This document shows positions 7,381 to 9,879 of a DNA stretch of 9,879 bases, piece by piece. A program made the position numbers and the translations under genes. Below the pieces are notes generated by a model. That model was not told the origin of the DNA. It ran no database searches and saw only the letters and a list, made by a program, of their open reading frames with translations. The stretch is from positions 1 through 9,879 of the forward strand of contig DAOWNP010000066.1 in NCBI GenBank assembly GCA_030642545.1, read 5' to 3'. Each line of letters starts with the position of its first letter. Position 1 is the first letter of the stretch. The stretch comes from Desulfobacteraceae bacterium. Lineage in GTDB: Bacteria; Desulfobacterota; Desulfobacteria; Desulfobacterales; DAOWNP01.

Positions 7381-8360
7381 ATAAGTACTTCCGAATAAGT
7401 TGCGGCCCATTCATTAAATGCTTCTGTATCCACAATCCCCTTATCAGTTTTAACTGCATCCCTAACCAGTAACACACTGTATTCAGGGGGAAGACGATTA
7501 GCATAAGCAATTATTTGAGCCATATTTTGTTTATTGGCTTTACTTGCCAAAACTTCGCAAACTGCATAAAGAGTGGCAGGATCTTCAGGAACTTCTGATG
7601 CTTCTGGTGAGCTTAGAAGCATATCTGGATTTGGCAAATTACGGTAAATTCGGGAAAATCCTGAAAATTCCGCTGCAGCACCCTCTCCTACTGTTCCTGC
7701 AATTAATTCAAATTCAAGAGCTTTGTCAGGTCTGCCTGATAAGATATGGGAAACAAATTCCCATGAACGGGGGGTAGGAAACGCTTTTTCGTTTTTTTGC
7801 GGGTCAAAGGCATGGAGTAGAGCAGGACGAAATTTTAAAAATGCTATTACTTCTTCTGACTGATTGTTCTTTTTTGCCCAGTTTAACCAATCCTCTAAAT
7901 TTACATCAAATTTAAGATGGACAAACCTGTTTGCCAAAGCAGACGATATTCTGTGGGTAACAGAACGATCTGTTTCCCTGTTTCCTGCTGCAATAATACT
8001 CCAATCTTCGGGAAGCTGATATTCACCAAGTTTACGGTCAAGTATCAATTGATAACAGGCTGCCTGAACTAATGGTGGTGCTGCATTAAGTTCATCTAAA
8101 AATAAAATACCACTCCCTTTTTTTGGCAAAAAATCAGGAGGAGACCAGCAAACCCTTTGGTTTTTATCAATATAAGGAAGCCCCCGAAGATCAACAGGAT
8201 CAAGCAAAACCGCACGTACGTCTATCAGGTTTAATCCCATTTGCTGCGTGGTTTGTGAAACAACCTGACTTTTCCCCACGCCTGGCGGACCCCATATAAA
8301 TACCGGCTGCTTGATATGGATTAGCGTTTTAAGTGCTGTATTGAGTTGAGAAGGTTTCAT
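7377..8360 (-). CDS. MoxR-family AAA+ ATPase
   Basis: A cytosolic AAA+ ATPase of MoxR type (COG0714), expected to act as a hexameric chaperone with its VWA partner. I choose the ATG at 8360 (327 residues): AAAGGGAAAA lies directly upstream and the protein then begins at the family-typical MKPSQLNTAL; the ATG at 8411 would overlap the flavodoxin gene. Motifs: Walker A GPPGVGKS (24-31), the DLRGLPY segment (57-63), Walker B ILFLDE (85-90), sensor-1 Asn127 in AAGNR, and arginine-finger candidate Arg145 in ANRF. All catalytic residues look intact. The stop overlaps the next start as ATGA, indicating translational coupling and probably fixed stoichiometry with the VWA protein. The flavodoxin stop is 20 bp upstream, so the genes are in one operon. 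Confidence 0.95.
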   Translation of the reverse strand: MKPSQLNTALKTLIHIKQPVFIWGPPGVGKSQVVSQTTQQMGLNLIDVRAVLLDPVDLRGLPYIDKNQRVCWSPPDFLPKKGSGILFLDELNAAPPLVQAACYQLILDRKLGEYQLPEDWSIIAAGNRETDRSVTHRISSALANRFVHLKFDVNLEDWLNWAKKNNQSEEVIAFLKFRPALLHAFDPQKNEKAFPTPRSWEFVSHILSGRPDKALEFELIAGTVGEGAAAEFSGFSRIYRNLPNPDMLLSSPEASEVPEDPATLYAVCEVLASKANKQNMAQIIAYANRLPPEYSVLLVRDAVKTDKGIVDTEAFNEWAATYSEVLI

Positions 8361-8380
8361 TTTTCCCTTTTTTAAAATGG

Positions 8381-8824
8381 TTATAAACTTTTTGACAGGC
8401 TGGAACACCACTCTACAATCTCGCTTTTTGAATCTTCAGGATCACCATCAACCTTAAGACCTTCTTCAACAATCTCTCCTCCAAGCTCTTTTAGCTTTTC
8501 CTCCAAAAAATCAACAGAGCCACAAAAATATTCATAAGAACTGTCTCCGGGGGCAAAAACTGCAAAGTTTTTACCCTTTAGTTCTATACCATCCATTTTT
8601 TCATAAAATTCGTCAAAATCTTCCTGAAGTTCAACCTCGTCATCGCCATATGCAGGGCATCCAAGTAAAACAAGATCATGTTCCCCCTTTAAATCCTGGA
8701 TATCAGCATTTACAACATTTTTTATTACTGTTTCAATATTATCTTCTTCAAATGCACCGGATATTATTTCAGACATAACCTCGGTATTACCTGTTGTACT
8801 ACCAAAAATAATAATAGCTTTCAT
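8381..8824 (-). CDS. Flavodoxin (Desulfovibrio type, short-chain)
   Basis: A 147-residue FMN-binding electron carrier, full length for the short-chain class. Phosphate loop GSTTGNTE (8-15) is intact. The two flavin-flanking loops align with Desulfovibrio vulgaris flavodoxin: GCPAYGDDEVELQEDF (55-70) and APGDSSYEYFCG (91-102). The position that holds the stacking Trp60 in D. vulgaris is Tyr59 here, and the other stacking Tyr is kept (Tyr97). The C-terminal part GLKVDGDPED also matches the family. The start at 8824 follows AAAGGAGT at good spacing. It is the first gene of the operon with the MoxR ATPase, VWA protein and Cys-rich protein, an unusual partnership suggesting electron supply to the client of that system, or simply shared expression. 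A palindrome upstream may control it. Confidence 0.95.
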   Translation of the reverse strand: MKAIIIFGSTTGNTEVMSEIISGAFEEDNIETVIKNVVNADIQDLKGEHDLVLLGCPAYGDDEVELQEDFDEFYEKMDGIELKGKNFAVFAPGDSSYEYFCGSVDFLEEKLKELGGEIVEEGLKVDGDPEDSKSEIVEWCSSLSKSL

Positions 8825-9121
8825 TATTTATACTCCTTTTTTAAAATTTTAATTTATTTTATTTGCTCAAGTTACACTTTTTTCTTTTTTTAAATATAAG
8901 AAAGACATAGTATGTCAGGCTTTTATATAATTATTAGGATTAACAAACTATTTTAGTTTGAACTAAATTAGAAAAAAGTCAAGTTTTTTATAGAAAAAAG
9001 TTTAAAATAATTCCACAGCATAATAAAACTGAATGTAAAATCAAATTATGTATGACAACCGCGGGCATACCCGTAGTATTCCGAAGATTAAATTTATTTT
9101 TTAACGCAGAAATTGGATAAA
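8825..9121. other. Intergenic region with promoter/operator candidate and repeat remnant
   Basis: No gene is supported in this AT-rich stretch between the flavodoxin and PEP-CTERM genes. It carries the palindrome and promoter candidate at 8948-8982, a short CGGG-cata-CCCG stem at 9062-9073 without a T-run, and the interior of a family A repeat from about 9090. Confidence 0.6.
8948..8982 (-). promoter_or_regulatory. Candidate promoter with overlapping palindromic operator for the flavodoxin operon
   Basis: CTATTTTAGTT (8948-8958) and AACTAAATTAG (8961-8971) form a palindrome with 10 of 11 pairs and a 2-base centre, core TTTAGTTTGAACTAAA. On the minus strand a consensus-like TTGACT (8982-8977) is followed 17 bases later by AAACTA, or 21 bases later by TAAAAT (8955-8950), so the palindrome would cover the spacer and -10. 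This resembles a repressor site; its shape is similar to MarR-type boxes, but no regulator gene is in the window and the assignment is inference. Confidence 0.4.
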
Positions 9122-9143
9122 TTAGTGTTTTGTAACAACCTGT
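9090..9143. repeat. Family A repeat, degenerate copy 2, overlapping the PEP-CTERM gene end
   Basis: Positions 9121-9143 are an exact 23-base inverted match to 4481-4503, extending to 9113 with one mismatch (30 of 31). More distant similarity to the interior of copy 1 continues left to about 9090 (AAATTTATTTT, GCAGAAA), with roughly 5 bases missing. The end carrying GTAACAACCTGT is intact; no matching opposite end is evident near 9060. The match stops at CCTGT at 9143, so this is taken as the element boundary. The repeat supplies the last six codons and the stop of the PEP-CTERM gene. Confidence 0.75.
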
Positions 9144-9739
9144 CGAATACCTATAAGCCCCCAAAAAGCACTGCCAAGCAGATAGACAGCCGCAGGAACC
9201 GGCACAGCAGAGACATCTGCACCTTCATGGCCGGTTATGTCAGCCACCTGGTGGTACGCAGGCTCACTGTCACCAGGATCAATATAACCGATGGTTGTAA
9301 TACCGTCTATGTCAATAAACCATACATCCGGGTTGCCATCTATGTTTGCGCCGGCAAGAAGCTCAAAAGTCACTGTAGCAAGTTGTGTGCTTCCAATCTC
9401 TGGAAGGGGAATATCCATCGTATAGCCGTTGAAACTATCAATTCTCCCCTCTTCAACTTCATATGGAGATCCCAAGTCTGCCCATGCCCCATCATCGGGT
9501 AAATCATTGGTCCAGCCAACCATGGAGAGTTCATCAATATCAAACCCGATGTTAAAAGCATACGCACTACCAAACCTGACTGCCGGATCAGCCTCAAAAT
9601 CAACGGTAAACACAATCTCGTCTCCAGGAAGAGCATACAGTTCACCTGTGGGATTAATTGAAATAGTTGCGGCCATAGCGGCAACTGGTACAAAGCTTAT
9701 AAAAAAAGAAATAATAATAATGTTAAGCAGTTTTTTCAT
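9122..9739 (-). CDS. Exported PEP-CTERM sorting-domain protein with repeat-derived tail
   Basis: A 205-residue secreted protein. The ATG at 9739 follows GGAGG at 8-base spacing. Residues 1-23 form a signal peptide (KK, hydrophobic IIIISFFISFVPV, then AMA). The mature region (about 24-175) is acidic and strand-rich, beginning SINPTGELYALPGDEIVFTV, which resembles cohesin-like domains seen in other PEP-CTERM proteins. The C-terminus has the tripartite sorting signal in variant form: VPVP (179-182), a hydrophobic helix AAVYLLGSAFWGLIGI (183-198), and a weak basic end RQVVTKH. Family members normally end in a run of Arg/Lys; here Gln200 to the stop are encoded by the family A repeat. It should be processed by an exosortase, not in the window. 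The exact role is unknown; surface or matrix location is inferred. Confidence 0.87.
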   Translation of the reverse strand: MKKLLNIIIISFFISFVPVAAMAATISINPTGELYALPGDEIVFTVDFEADPAVRFGSAYAFNIGFDIDELSMVGWTNDLPDDGAWADLGSPYEVEEGRIDSFNGYTMDIPLPEIGSTQLATVTFELLAGANIDGNPDVWFIDIDGITTIGYIDPGDSEPAYHQVADITGHEGADVSAVPVPAAVYLLGSAFWGLIGIRQVVTKH

Positions 9740-9879
9740 TTATTAAACCTCCATGTTCTATGTTTTAAGTTTTCTTTAATGTCATGGATAGTGGTATAGA
9801 CTGGGGCGTCTAAATCAATCATTTTTTTTTGCTCTTTTTTTGAACCTCTTTTATTTGCTATAAACATATTATAGATAAG
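9736..9879 (-). CDS. Possible C-terminal end of an upstream gene, open at the right edge
   Basis: A frame without stops enters at the right edge and ends at TGA (9738-9736), overlapping the PEP-CTERM start as ATGA. It reads 47 residues, with internal Met codons at 9867 and 9822, and contains IDLDAPVYTTIHDIKENLK. It is basic and rich in Lys, partly from runs of A (7 and 9). The overlap suggests translational coupling, but the frame is short, has no recognised family, and could be open by chance in this AT-rich DNA. Confidence 0.3.
   Translation of the reverse strand, partial: LIYNMFIANKRGSKKEQKKMIDLDAPVYTTIHDIKENLKHRTWRFNK

Noticed and set aside
8361..8411. Longer MoxR start at 8411
   Set aside because: It would overlap the flavodoxin stop by about 30 bases, adds residues not matching the family, and lacks the strong AAAGGGA site found before the ATG at 8360.
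9062..9073. CGGG-cata-CCCG stem as terminator of the PEP-CTERM gene
   Set aside because: Only 4 to 5 base pairs and no T-run on the minus strand after it.
9113..9502. Plus-strand frame of 129 codons over the PEP-CTERM gene
   Set aside because: The opposite strand encodes a signal peptide and sorting domain in this interval, so this frame is a shadow.

Overview
The window is AT-rich and all recognisable genes lie on the minus strand. The gene set suggests a sulfate-reducing or related deltaproteobacterium (Desulfobacterota, perhaps Desulfobacterales): a flavodoxin of clear Desulfovibrio type, a very large kinase/STAND-ATPase signalling protein, a PEP-CTERM exported protein, and intergenic regions full of small inverted-repeat elements. 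The taxonomic call is inference from gene style only.

Layout, left to right. Positions 1-3486 hold the first 1162 residues of a giant signalling protein that runs off the left edge: an N-terminal protein-kinase-like domain whose HRD aspartate and DFG motif are both altered, then a STAND-type ATPase and a helical region. Upstream of it in transcriptional order is a transglutaminase-like protein (3730-4416). A gene-poor stretch (4417-4982) contains three inverted-repeat elements, one of them a 149-bp MITE-like unit with 28-bp terminal repeats and a 9-bp target duplication. Next is a 119-residue protein of unknown role (4983-5342) and an AT-rich spacer.

Positions 5526-8824 look like one operon, transcribed right to left: flavodoxin, a MoxR-type AAA+ ATPase, a DUF2201/VWA protein (overlapping the ATPase stop by ATGA), and a cysteine-rich protein of unknown family. 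The MoxR/VWA pair is a known chaperone-like module. The co-transcribed flavodoxin and Cys-rich protein suggest, as inference, a role in maturing or activating a redox or metal protein. A palindrome overlapping a plausible promoter lies upstream of the flavodoxin.

At the right end (9122-9739) is a secreted PEP-CTERM protein. Its last six codons and its stop codon lie inside a copy of the same repeat found at 4481-4563, so a small repeat appears to have rewritten the C-terminal tail. A short reading frame open at the right edge overlaps this gene's start by ATGA and may be the tail of an upstream gene.
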